A stretch of 64,000 bases of DNA from Doryteuthis pealeii (Eukaryota; Mollusca; Cephalopoda; Myopsida; Loliginidae). Shown in pieces: positions 32,335-42,151 of this stretch. Where the stretch lies: assembly GCA_023376005.1 (NCBI GenBank), contig CM042142.1, positions 54,115,994-54,179,993 on the forward strand. The letters are read 5' to 3'. Position 1 is the first letter of the stretch. Each line of letters opens with the position of its first letter. A program made the position numbers and the translations under genes. The notes under the pieces were generated by a model. The model searched no databases and was not told the origin of the DNA. It saw nothing but the letters and a program-made list of their open reading frames with translations.

Positions 32335-32805
32335 AGGTTTGATAATTTGGATTTGGATTTTTCGGATTGTTGTCCTTATCTTTATTGTTATTGTAGAATA
32401 ATCATACTAGTTCCAATTACTGTCGAATTGGTAAGACAAGACAAGACAACAAGTAGTCGTAACTTAATACGAATCTATCTTGCTGCGAATACTACTGCAA
32501 AATGCCAGGTTATTCATGAAGCCTCATATCATCATAGAAACTAAGCAGCCAATCAGGACTCAAGGAGTGGAATCACCCAAATGCATGAGTGGACTATTCT
32601 TGATTCCCATAAGTACCAATTGTCTTGGCACTGGTTCAGTTGCGCTTAGCTAGTTGCTGTTGTTCAAACAAACAGTACACTAATTCACTTCAACAGTTAT
32701 ATACACATTGAAGAAGACTGGAGTGCACATCAACCGAAACGTTGTTCCTATAACAATGAAGATGAGAACAACAGTCCGAAAAATGCAAATAATACAGGTT
32801 ACTAC
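32335..32805. mobile_element. Foldback element copy 2 with R290 inside
   Basis: The left arm (GATTTTTCGGATTGTTGTCC) and right arm (GATGAGAACAACAGTCCGAA) are inverted, as in the element at 28379-28868. The interior here is an R290 repeat in reverse orientation (32399-32687), not the sequence found at 28379. Near the right arm lies GAAGAAGACTGGAGTGCACA then CCGAAACGTTGTT, a motif shared with the first copy. Confidence 0.7.
32399..32687 (-). repeat. R290 copy, inverted
   Basis: Reverse-complement match to 29856-30143, starting AGTTCCAATTACTGTCGAAT and reaching the TACTGTTTGTTTGAACAA end on the minus strand. Confidence 0.8.
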
Positions 32806-33045
32806 TGTGTTAGTTCGATCTTCACTAGTGTTTCGTAAGTGTGACCTTGTGTCAGTGAATCTAAAATACATCTATTACCACAATCAGTCTAGTTTTCACT
32901 AATTGCGCCACATACATGGCCTTGTGTCAGACTAAAGTTCTGTAAATAAACATTCAACGCTAAACTGTCTTTTGGTATGCAGGTAAATACTTGTTTCAAC
33001 CATTCTTAACCAGATTCTCTCAATTCTTATTCTTGTCTGTATTGA

Positions 33046-33334
33046 AGTCAGTAAGTCTACTGTTGGTTTGAATAACAGCAGCTAACTAAGTACCACTTAA
33101 GCAGTGTCCAAGACAGTTGGTATATATAGAAATCAATAATGACCCATTCATGAATTTGGGTGATTTGGGTCATTCCATTCCTTGAGTTCTGATTGGCTGC
33201 TTGACTGCTTGATTTGAATGACATTGTGGAGTCTTATCCTGTCATTCTGCAGTAGACTTTGTGACATTCGGGTTTGTATTTCAGTTACAACCGTTTGTTG
33301 CCTTGTCTTCCCAGTTCGACGGTAATTGGAACTT
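33046..33334 (+). repeat. R290 copy 4
   Basis: Direct orientation. It contains GTCTACTGTTGGTTTGAATA and ends GACGGTAATTGGAACTTT. A short internal duplication (TTGGGTGATTTGGGT near 33157, TGCTTGACTGCTTG near 33200) is specific to this copy. Confidence 0.8.
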
Positions 33335-33364
33335 TAATTCTTCAATCTGGAATATGTCTCTCAG

Positions 33365-33835
33365 TATTTTCCTTGTATGGAACGCGTTTCCTCTTTTTCT
33401 TTTTCTTTCTTTTTTTGTATGGAACATGTTTATGATTTGTCTTCATGTTTATGTGTTGAATGTGCTTATTATTCATCGTCTGCTTGGGGTGAACATGTTT
33501 ACCAGAATTTTACTTGTGTTGAGCGTGTATTCGTATGTTGTTGAACGTGTTTAATCTTCTACTTCCTCGTCTTGTGTTGAATGTGTTTATCATCCTTCCT
33601 GCGTTGTTCGACGATGAACGTGTTTTACCTCCTGCTTTTTTCTTTTTATTCATCTGTTGAACGTGTTTATCCTCCTTCTTCATCTTCTTGTTCGTGTGTT
33701 AAACGTGTTTATCATTCTTCTTGTTCGTGTACTGAATATGTTTACCAGAATTCTTCTTGTGTTGAACGTGTTTATCCTTCGACTTCTTCGTCTTGTGTTG
33801 AATGTCTTCATCATCCTTCCTCTTCAATTCCAAAA
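33365..33835 (+). repeat. Degenerate minisatellite, core GTTGAACGTGTTTATC
   Basis: GTTGAACGTGTTTATCCTCC and variants recur about ten times at 35-55 bp spacing with TTCTTCTTGTTCGTG-like fillers. The 146-codon frame at 33581-34021 and a 97-codon frame at 33261-33554 translate this as repeated VERVYPSSSSC and VLNVFI. Low-complexity composition and frame shifts between units argue against a gene. Confidence 0.7.
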
Positions 33836-34450
33836 AAAGTAATGTTGTTCATTCTAATATGGGAACTTGCACTCTATAACCGTTTCTGGACGCACTACCG
33901 AAAAAATAAGTTAAAATTAGTCATCGCCTCCTCATTAAAGATTGTTCGGGTGAAAAATATGACGAGAAAGATCGAAAGTTGGAAAAGAGTCGATGCTCTA
34001 ACAGACTGTGCGTTTGTGTAGCGAGTGCAGGCGAAAGGTTGCACCGAAAACCATTTGAAATAGGACCACCGAAACATTGCCTCTAGCCTGTCTTTCAAAT
34101 CTTAACGTGATCGTTACTGATGCAAGTCATGGTGGCGATGGTGTCGGTCGTGGTGGATACTTGTGAGGAAAAATGCCAAGACATAAAGGATCGGTGGTAA
34201 TTACAGTCTAACACCGATAACTTTCAGGCGGAAATACCTTCCACTTGATATCACATACTTTTTATCACATACTTGATATCACATATTTTTTATCACATAG
34301 GCCTTTAGATACCATTTCATCTTTATTTTTTTTAAATTAACGAACACTTTTGGTATTAGAATTTATGATTCAGGATTTGTAAAATGATTTCCCCCTACTT
34401 CTGTATTTCTTATTTCTGACATTTGCTTCTATTTATCGATATCACTCTGT
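33836..34450. other. Spacer, no gene
   Basis: Contains ATATCACATA(C/T)TTTTTATC repeated three times around 34245-34300. Nothing else is recognised. Confidence 0.5.
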
Positions 34451-34451
34451 C

Positions 34452-35132
34452 GACAGGGTTTAGACTACACCAACTGTATCCTCTGCATAGGAGTAAAACG
34501 ACCCGCAAAAAGGGTAAAACATTAAACTGTATGCCTTGTCAGTTTGAGTTCTACTCCGACTCCACCTCTGCAAAGGGGAAAGCTCCCCCCCCCCAATAGG
34601 GCCACCACTTAGCCGTGAGTGACAATCCGTGATGCTTAAGGACGGAATCGTGGTGACCGAGTAGTCCATAACATGCAACAGTCCTCTTTGGCCCTTAGGC
34701 TGGACGGTCGGTCGGAGACGCCCCCTACGATCAATCGGCTGATCACATCAAGCTCTAGCACCTACATGATTGTCCCGACTCTATTGCTCTTATCGTAAAC
34801 CCCAGCCCTTTGTAATCATATGTGCTAGAAGGCGGTGACTAAGGGTCTTATATCCTGGGTATGATGTTAAATTCTATCTAATGGTGAAGTTCCAGTTCTG
34901 GAGCTCTGGGGAATGTGGAGTACCCTTTCATCACCATTACTCTCATGTCTACTCTGACCCGGTCTGGTGGTGGTGGTGGTACCTGTTAAGGTCCCATCTA
35001 TGGGCTAAATATATAAAAAATGAATCTTAAAAAATCGAACCCTTCAAGAATAAATGAAACAAAATATCTTCGGCAAAAAATAACACAACAAGGGTTGATG
35101 TGCCCCAAAAATCCAACCAACCAACAATCTGT
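34452..35132 (-). mobile_element. TIR element with GC-rich core
   Basis: In reverse orientation relative to 21311-22046. The core (GCCGTGAGTGACAATCCGTG, GGTCGGTCGGAGACGCCCCC, GATCAATCGGCTGATCACAT) leads to the terminus GGGTTGATGTGCCCCAAAAA and TCCAACCAACC. A (GGT)n run at 34969-34980 is private to this copy. Confidence 0.75.
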
Positions 35133-35174
35133 TATTTCTTAAATTCGTTTCTACCTATCTATATCACCCTGTCG

Positions 35175-35300
35175 ACAAGGCCTACACCAACTGTATCCTC
35201 TGCACAATGTTTTTTTTCTGGGTATGATACTAAACTACATCCCGTGGTGAGGCTCAAGTTCTGACCCGGAGTGGGAGTACCAGTTACGGTTCCTTCAAAG
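35175..35300 (-). mobile_element. TIR element, strongly deleted fragment
   Basis: CACCCTGTCGACAAGGCCTA joins directly to the subterminal arm GACCCGGAGTGGGAGTACCA. Most of the core is missing. Confidence 0.55.
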
Positions 35301-35507
35301 AGATCTGTTTGAAAATTATTAGTATTTCATAAGAACATATGAATGATTGATTTAAACTGTCTAGTGTTATTTTGTGCCGAGAGGTTAGAAAATTGAGCAC
35401 ATTGTACGCTTATATTTACATTTTTTTGTGTAATTTTTTTTGGAGTGGGGGCTATGATATCAATTATTACTATCTCATACAAATGATTTGCATACAGATC
35501 CATGTTC

Positions 35508-35770
35508 CATAGATGGGGTCCTAACTGGTACTATCAATCAAGGTTAGAGTGGACAAGGGAGTAATGACAATGAAGGGATGCTCCACACTCTCCAGATCTG
35601 GAACTTCATCACTAGATACAGTTAAGTGTATTACCTCTGACTCCCTTTTTCGGTGGTGTTGTTGGGGGGAGGCCCCAACACCACCACCGAAAAAGGGAGT
35701 CAGAGGTAATACACCTATCTACAGAGGATACAGTCTGCGTATTCTAAGCCCCTACTGACAGGGTCTAGTC
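35508..35770 (+). mobile_element. TIR element fragment containing a new hairpin
   Basis: CCATAGATGGGGTCCTAACT and CTCCACACTCTCCAGATCTG belong to the left arm. CTACAGAGGATACAGTCTGC and CCCCTACTGACAGGGTC belong to the far end of the core. Where the core should be there is a 42-bp hairpin (35626-35714). Confidence 0.65.
35626..35714. repeat. Near-perfect 42-bp hairpin, 5-nt loop
   Basis: Arms 35626-35667 and 35673-35714 are reverse complements with one mismatch. Segments are GTGTATTACCTCTGACTCCC and, on the other arm, GGGAGTCAGAGGTAATACAC. The loop is GGAGG. Confidence 0.95.
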
Positions 35771-35934
35771 TGCTAGCCTAGATGATTAACCATTATTTTT
35801 TACACTTTATTTCTATTTTTATTTACTAACCTTAACTTAGTTTGGCACAAGGCAAAATTAAATGGCACCTGGTGAAAATTGGGCACTAAGTTGTCTGCTA
35901 ACCTAGCTCTTTAAACATTACACCACGTGAAACC

Positions 35935-36330
35935 CAAAACAAGCGTACCTCCCCACCCACCCCCCAAAAAAATGAACACTCCCCAAAAAAAAACAAGCGA
36001 ACTTAGGTGCACCCCCTCAAAAAAAGGCGAACTTAAGCCCCCCCAAGGCGAACTTAGCGCACCCCAATAAAAACAAGCGAACGTAGGCATACTCCCCCCA
36101 AAAAGGGAGAACTTAGGCACCCCCCCAAAAAAAAGGGTGAACTTAGGCGTAGGCACACTCCCCCCAAAAAGGTGAACTTCGGCGTAGCCCCCCACCCCCA
36201 TAAAAACACAAGAACTAAGACGTAAGGGGGTTACGTCTTAGTTCTTGTGTTTTTATGGGGGGGGCTACGCCGAATAAAAAGACGAACTTAGGCATAACCC
36301 CCCTCCTCCTCACCACCATCACCACCACCA
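35935..36330. repeat. C/A-rich degenerate minisatellite
   Basis: A unit of roughly 25-40 bp alternates CCCCCCAAAAAAA with GGCGAACTTAGGCG (also AGCGAACTTAGG, GGTGAACTTCGGCG). About nine units are visible. It ends with a CAC/CCACCA run at 36309-36333. Confidence 0.8.
36178..36274. repeat. Near-perfect 44-48 bp hairpin, 5-nt loop
   Basis: Left arm 36178-36225 and right arm 36231-36274 pair, with only a 4-base length difference inside a C/G run. The loop is GGGGG. Segments are AAAACACAAGAACTAAGACG and CGTCTTAGTTCTTGTGTTTT. Confidence 0.95.
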
Positions 36331-36334
36331 CCAC

Positions 36335-36765
36335 AAAAAAAACAGCAAGTAGCTTAGACTTAACACAAATAAAAATGTATGGGGCACATATTGCGGTTCG
36401 AACTCACTATTCGGTAAAGGCGCACTTGGTTCTGTAGAAGAATTCGGTCTGTGAACTGGATGAAGCATAAATCTCGAACGGTTGAGCAGAGAGACAAGTC
36501 GGCTTTCCAAGAAAGAACTGACGGATACAAGTTCTGAAGAACACCAACATGACAGGTTTTCGAATAGGAATATACATCCGTGGATCAAAACGAAAGTTTC
36601 CATTCGACTTCCCCGGAAATGTATCAATGCGACAAGATACCTGAGGAAGGACAAGTGGAGTGACTGAAGCGTTGTGATAAAAACCGCAAAGAAAATGAAA
36701 CTTGGGGGCCACTCTTTCTTGTCCAAATATATGATGAAGCAAATAGTTATTTATTCAAACACTGC
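36335..36765. other. Unassigned, possible old repeat
   Basis: A B-box-like GGTTCGAACTC lies at 36393-36403. At 36637-36675 the plus strand has CCTGAGGAAGGACAAG then TGAAGCGTTGTG, resembling the right arm of the foldback family. Frames on both strands are short. Confidence 0.35.
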
Positions 36766-36779
36766 CACCGAGTCACTGT

Positions 36780-36985
36780 AGGTGTGATAAAGTTCTCAGG
36801 CGCAGTTTTTGAAATTTTAGACGAGCTTTTTTTTCCCCTTAGGAAAGGCATGTATCTTTTCCTTCACCCCCCCCCCCAACTATGGGTAAAATAATAGAAC
36901 AAGCTGGGTTTTTTGTTGTTTTTTATTTTTGCTTTTAGCAAGACAAACAGAGAAGGAAAATCTGAATTGAATATTCGGAAGAGTG
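36780..36985 (+). mobile_element. SINE family 2 body, degenerate
   Basis: TAGGAAAGGCATGTATC, AACTATGGGTAAAATAATAG and GAGAAGGAAAATCTGAATTG follow the order of family 2. The head is unrecognisable. It lies tail to tail with the next element. Confidence 0.55.
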
Positions 36986-36990
36986 CATAT

Positions 36991-37220
36991 ATTTAACAAA
37001 CGCTCCACACGAGCAGGATGTGACTCAAGGTCAATTTCAATGCGGATTTTTCCTCAAAGTCCTATTGTCATATCAAGGTTAGTGCCCAGTCTGCCCTACT
37101 ATTTACAAATAGATGGTGGGATACAGTTGGATTCATACCTTTCCCAAGAATATTAGTACTATGAAATGCAGGATTTGAACTCAATGTCCATTTCCTACGA
37201 CGGCACCACATTAGTGCACC
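36991..37220 (-). mobile_element. SINE family 2
   Basis: The minus-strand copy begins with CACACGAGCAGGATGTGACT and reaches the head near GGCACCACATTAGTGCACC. Adjacent and opposite to the degenerate plus-strand copy. Confidence 0.75.
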
Positions 37221-37442
37221 ATTATTTTGTTATCAGTTTATCCTAAAAGTGTGGCTGGTTCTACACGAACCTCTCATCACTATAAACAAAAAATACAACT
37301 GTGTATGTAGTCCAGCGGTTTACAGCTTTAACTGAAAAATGTTCCTTCATACGTCGAACTCGACAGAAGAGTCTATATAGTATGCAATTGTCACTTTCAC
37401 TTTTCCATTGCAGTGGCATTAGTAAATCATCCCAAAGTGCTC

Positions 37443-37445
<3 letters not shown>

Positions 37446-37485
<40 letters not shown>
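37446..37485. repeat. (TA)n microsatellite
   Basis: About 38 bases of TA. Confidence 0.95.
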
Positions 37486-37487
<2 letters not shown>

Positions 37488-37514
37488 AACCTAGAGCAAT
37501 AATATTAGTAATAG

Positions 37515-37585
37515 TAATAGCGGGAAAGAAACCTCAGTGTGTCATTTACCATGGTTTCTATCTAAATGAACTCCTCAGTATCCTA
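37515..37585 (-). ncRNA. Hammerhead-like relic
   Basis: The minus strand has CTGAGGA (full core), a 13-nt helix II region GTTC-ATTTA-GATA that pairs only at two positions, then GAA, the palindrome ACCATGGT and A. Helix I partners do not pair. The palindrome is identical to that at 11163-11170. Confidence 0.4.
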
Positions 37586-37639
37586 TCTTATATCGAAATT
37601 ATATATGGAACTGGATCAGTATATATAATAAATTTATAT

Positions 37640-38231
37640 ATCCGCCCTGTCGGCTGGGGCGTTAGAATGCACCGACTGCAGAGGGGTAGACTCCCCCCAA
37701 TGGGGCCATCTGTTGGCCGTGGGTGGCGACCCGTGATGCTTAAGGATAGAACCCAGGTGGATGAGCAGTTTCATGACATGCAATACTCCACTTTGGCCCT
37801 CTCTTGGGCTAGACGGGCGGTCCGGAGGCCCCCTGCGATAATCCAGCTGGTCACGTCAGCCTAGCCACCTATATGATTTTCCAACCCTATTGCCCTTATG
37901 GTAAGCCGCCCAACCCTTTTTATCATATGGGTGCTAGAAGGCGGTGCTGAGGGTCTACATGTTCTGGGAAGACGTTAAACTCTATTTGATGGTGAGGTTC
38001 AGTTTTGGAGGTTTGGGGAATGTGAAGCACCCCTTCATCACCATTGCTCCCTGGTCCACTCTGACCCGAAGTGGTAGTACCTGTTAGGGTCCCATCTATG
38101 GGTTAAATAGAAAATGTATCTATAAAAAATTGTAATTATCCATTAAGAATTGATTTTATTTCAAAAACTTTATCGCATTAAATGACCCCACTGAAGTTTA
38201 TATGCCGTAAAACAAAACAAACCAAACCAAA
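37640..38231 (-). mobile_element. TIR element, well preserved core
   Basis: Begins inside the core (CCCTGTCGGCTGGGGCGTTA, CCGACTGCAGAGGGGTAGAC) and runs to the terminus TTTATATGCCGTAAAACAAA. One terminus is missing at 37640, where (TATA)n begins. The 187-codon frame at 37301-37864 is partly this element. Confidence 0.75.
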
Positions 38232-39564
38232 AATTTATATATATCATAAAATTTTATATACATTATCATTCAAATTTTCTACGCAGTGGTTTTTTTTAAA
38301 CCATATGATAAATGTGGGTATAATTATTTAAAATGGGTCGCATCAATTATTCTTATCAATTCATTTCTAATCTAACAATTGCTTTTCGATTTTTTTTTTT
38401 TTTTTTTTTTTTTGATAGGGGCGCATATGCAGTTGATTAGGCTGCCTATTTTGCTCTTCTTTAAAAGGACTATTTTTAACAAACACCGCAGGATGCTATT
38501 TAATTTAAGTTTTTTCTAATGACACAAATTAATACGTAGTTTTCCTTTTGTTGTCTTTTGAGAGATACGGATTTTTTTTTAAGAAGGAAAAACAGAAAGA
38601 ATTGAATCGAGAAAAAATAATTTAAATAAAATGATTTTTTTAATACAGACAACCAATGCACAATTTGATTTCATTTGGTTATTATTTTTCTTTCAAATAA
38701 TTTCCTGTATTTCAATCATTTGTTAAAAATTTTACCATCAAAATTTTGTACAAACAGAACTTCGTCCATGTCAAATTGTATTTAAATTTTGAATAGTTTA
38801 AATTTTCAGAAAATATTTTCTAACCAAATAAGCAACGATTTCTTGAAATAATTTCATGATAACAATTAGGTTGATTTATAGAAGAGAACTAAACATAATA
38901 CCGTAATCTGGATCCATGTGAGGTAATACAATTGAAACGGAAGATACTCAAAATTTATTTTTGAGGTTGAGAAGATAGGTGGGTTTTTCTCATTAGCTTG
39001 CACTGACGGAGGTTTTTCAATTTAGAATGGAGTTTTTGTAGTTTTTATCATTTGAGTTTTGCAATGTCAAGACTAGTAGTATGGTGCTTTCAGAAAGGCG
39101 AGTCGATCGAGGTTGCTAAAAATTGGAGCCATATGATGTTTTGAAAAACCCGAAATTTGGCTATAATAATAGTGTAATCACTGGAATGAGCTCCCTTATT
39201 CATTTAAAAGATGTATTATCTTGACTCGACTTAAGTTGTTTTAAATTCACTTTTTATAAAAAATAAATTTTCTTATCGAAACAGACAGCAGATATTTTTT
39301 TAATAACTTTTCTATTGAAATGTTGTGCACAGAACATCGCTTTCAAAATGACTTGGTTGACTCTTTGAATATGCATTTTTTTTAGGTTTCTTACGAATAG
39401 GGAGCACATTTAAAATAAAAAAAAGAATTTCACGGGTTAAAATTTTGCGTTTCTAAATAATTTTAAACATACTAATGTTTTGATTCTAAATAATTTAATT
39501 TTAATCAAAAACTCTGGCTATAACAGCACAAATACATACGTAAATGATCACTTATTTCAAAAGT

Positions 39565-39634
<70 letters not shown>

Positions 39635-39985
39635 ATCAAACAACTCCCAAAATCTAATTGAGATTTATCAGCCAGGTGCCCACATACATTTTAAAAAATA
39701 CTTCTGATTATATGTATTTCAAATGAATTTAAATCAAAAGATGTTTTTCACTGAACAGGTGGACTCGCCACTTCTAATTACATTTCTCTGCCCGGATTAT
39801 TATAAGCTTGTCACAGCACTTAGAAAACTTTTAAACTTTCTAAAAACAATTTCCTCCATAATTTTTTATCTGGCGATGACCTAAAGGTCGAAACTAGTTG
39901 AGAACAATCATAAAGAAATATAAAGAAATATTCCTGTTTGTCATAAATTCACTTTTTGTTCATCTTATATATAATTAGATAATTA
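38232..39985. other. AT-rich sequence, no gene
   Basis: T run at 38390-38413 and TA run at 39567-39630. At 39868-39905 CTGGCGAT-GACC-TAAA-GGTC-GAAACTAGTT resembles a hammerhead but has A6G and one extra base. No coding signal over 1.7 kb. Confidence 0.55.
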
Positions 39986-39987
39986 GG

Positions 39988-40450
39988 TGGCGACCCGTGA
40001 TGCTTAAGGATAGAACCAGGTGGCTGGCGCCAGCGGGCGGTCGGAGAGGCCCCCTCCGATCAATCGGCTGGCCACGTCAGCCCTAGCACCTATATGGTTG
40101 CCCAACCTATTGCCCTTATGGCAACCACCCAATCCTTCTTATCATATGATGCTAGAAGGCCGATTGCCTGAGGGTCCTACTTCCTGGGAAATGACGTTAA
40201 CTCTATCTGATGGTGAGGTTCCAGTTCTTTGGAGGTTTTGGGGATGTGGAGCACCCCTTCATGCACCATTGCCCCTGGTCCACTCGATCCGGAGTAGTAG
40301 TACCTGTTAGGGTCCATCTATGGGTTGAATAGGAAAAACATGAGTTTATAAACAAAATTGTATTAATGCATTAAAGAATGAATTATTTCAGCAACTTTGT
40401 CGGCATTAAATGACACCACAGAGATTGTATGGGCCCATAAAACCATAACG
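39988..40450 (-). mobile_element. TIR element fragment
   Basis: Begins at GGTGGCGACCCGTGATGCTT and continues through GGTCGGAGAGGCCCCCTCCG to the damaged terminus GTATGGGCCCATAAAACCAT. The first ~90 bp of core present at 37640 are missing. Confidence 0.7.
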
Positions 40451-40620
40451 TATTTTTGAGTTTTTTTTAAACTTTAGGTTTTAAACTTGCAATTGTGGTT
40501 GTTTTTCATCACTATAACAATAAAATAGAATGTAATGATGATTTGCTGTAATGTTTTTGTTTACCTTTTCTTTGGGGTTAAATTTGGAACTTCAAATGTT
40601 TTATGGAACTTATCACGTAG

Positions 40621-40890
40621 GGTCTGGTTTAAGCCAGTCCGGTAGAGCATCCGCCTAGGAATCACAAGGTTTCCGGGCCTCGATATCAGGCCACGTCAAC
40701 TTAGCGCATAAGTAGCACAGATTTGGGTAACTCTGATCAGTGCGGTAAAGTGTTAGAGCCGCTAGTTGAGTGGCGGGCTCCACAATCAACAAAACAACTC
40801 CCTGGACTAGTGCTAGAGAAAAGGAGATAGAATCCCTCGCTGTTCGGTACTGATAACCGACAATAGGCCACTCCAACCAACTTTACTTTT
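40621..40890 (+). mobile_element. tRNA-derived SINE, family 1, degraded
   Basis: A box TTTAAGCCAGTCCGG and B box GGGCCTCGATATC both carry changes. The body TCAGTGCGGTAAAGTGTTAG and 3' CCAATAGGCCACTCC-like end are recognisable. Confidence 0.75.
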
Positions 40891-41143
40891 TCTTTTTTTT
40901 AAACTTTTTTAACATAAGCGTATCTCTGAAGCTGGCTGCTTACGTCAAATTTTGGCTCTGAACACAAAGCAAAAAATATCGATCGAGTGACAACGTAACC
41001 ATAGGAAAACTGTAAGTCAAGGTACCACTAATATATATATATATTTCATTCGTGGTCATGAGGTCATTCATGTGTACTTTAACCGAGGTGAGAGCTCGAT
41101 ATGTCTAGTGCCAGTTCCAATGGACACGGACAGAGCAATGTAT

Positions 41144-41235
41144 TGAAAACACACACACACACACACACAACACACACACACAACACACACACACACACAC
41201 ACTCTCTCTCTCTCTCTCTCTCTCTCCTCTCTCTC

Positions 41236-41267
<32 letters not shown>

Positions 41268-41271
41268 TATT

Positions 41272-41317
<46 letters not shown>

Positions 41318-41320
41318 CTT
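41144..41320. repeat. (AC)n-(CT)n-(TA)n compound microsatellite
   Basis: AC 41146-41202, CT 41203-41244, TA 41245-41318, each lightly interrupted. Confidence 0.95.
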
Positions 41321-42051
41321 ATTATAATGGAGATTGTTGTTTTTCTGTCTGTAAACTCGAAACTATATTACTACTCAACCGTCACAATGTCCTTAGTTAT
41401 ATTACGTCACTTCTCCATTATTCCCTATTTCTATTTGATAAACTCAATTAATAATAAAACTGTTTGACATTATTAATACTGTTGGCCCTTAAACCTAAGA
41501 TACTAATACATGCCAATTGTTTTTATATCTACACAAAATATACAGTTTCGTGTAAACGTATAGCTAATTTGTATATTGATATTAAAAAAACTGATTTTAA
41601 AATAAAAAATGGTGCTTGGTACTTATTGATTTCTAATTGTTTGGTTTTTTATCTTCTTAATGAATATGAGTAAAAATCTCTTCAATGAATCTAAAAGAAA
41701 TTCATTAACAAGAAGAAATAACTGTAATTTTCCTTCTGCTTACTTCCTATTTTTAACTAAATAGTTAATTAGGCAAAATTTAGCATTGAAAACACGGAAG
41801 TGATGAAAGAGTAACGTTTCAGTTGTTCGTATTTCCGATTATAAATCCCCCTCCGTTTCAAATATTTTTAATCTGAATTCTTAAAATTAGTTTCATTAGC
41901 CTGTTCTGATTTAATCTAATATTTTTAATTACATTTAACTTAAAGCTTGCAACCCGGAGGGTGCAATATATGCTAGTATATATAAATGAAGGAAAAAAAC
42001 TTATTTCAACTACATTAACCACAGCCCTCATCGACATGACAAAAACCTGGT
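41321..42051. other. AT-rich end of contig, no gene
   Basis: Nothing recognised up to the gap. Confidence 0.5.
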
Positions 42052-42151
42052 NNNNNNNNNNNNNNNNNNNNNNNNNNNNNNNNNNNNNNNNNNNNNNNNN
42101 NNNNNNNNNNNNNNNNNNNNNNNNNNNNNNNNNNNNNNNNNNNNNNNNNNN
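42052..42151. other. Assembly gap of exactly 100 N
   Basis: One hundred undetermined bases. Round 100-N blocks are a common convention for scaffold joins of unknown size, so physical distance across it should not be trusted. A 78-codon frame spanning it is meaningless. Confidence 0.98.

Noticed and set aside
33581..34021. 146-codon frame with VERVYPSSSSC repeats
   Set aside because: It follows a degenerate minisatellite and ends in unrelated sequence.
39868..39905. Hammerhead-like CTGGCGAT-GACC-TAAA-GGTC-GAAACTAGTT
   Set aside because: A6 is G, one base is inserted before helix II and helix I does not pair; noted only within the spacer entry.
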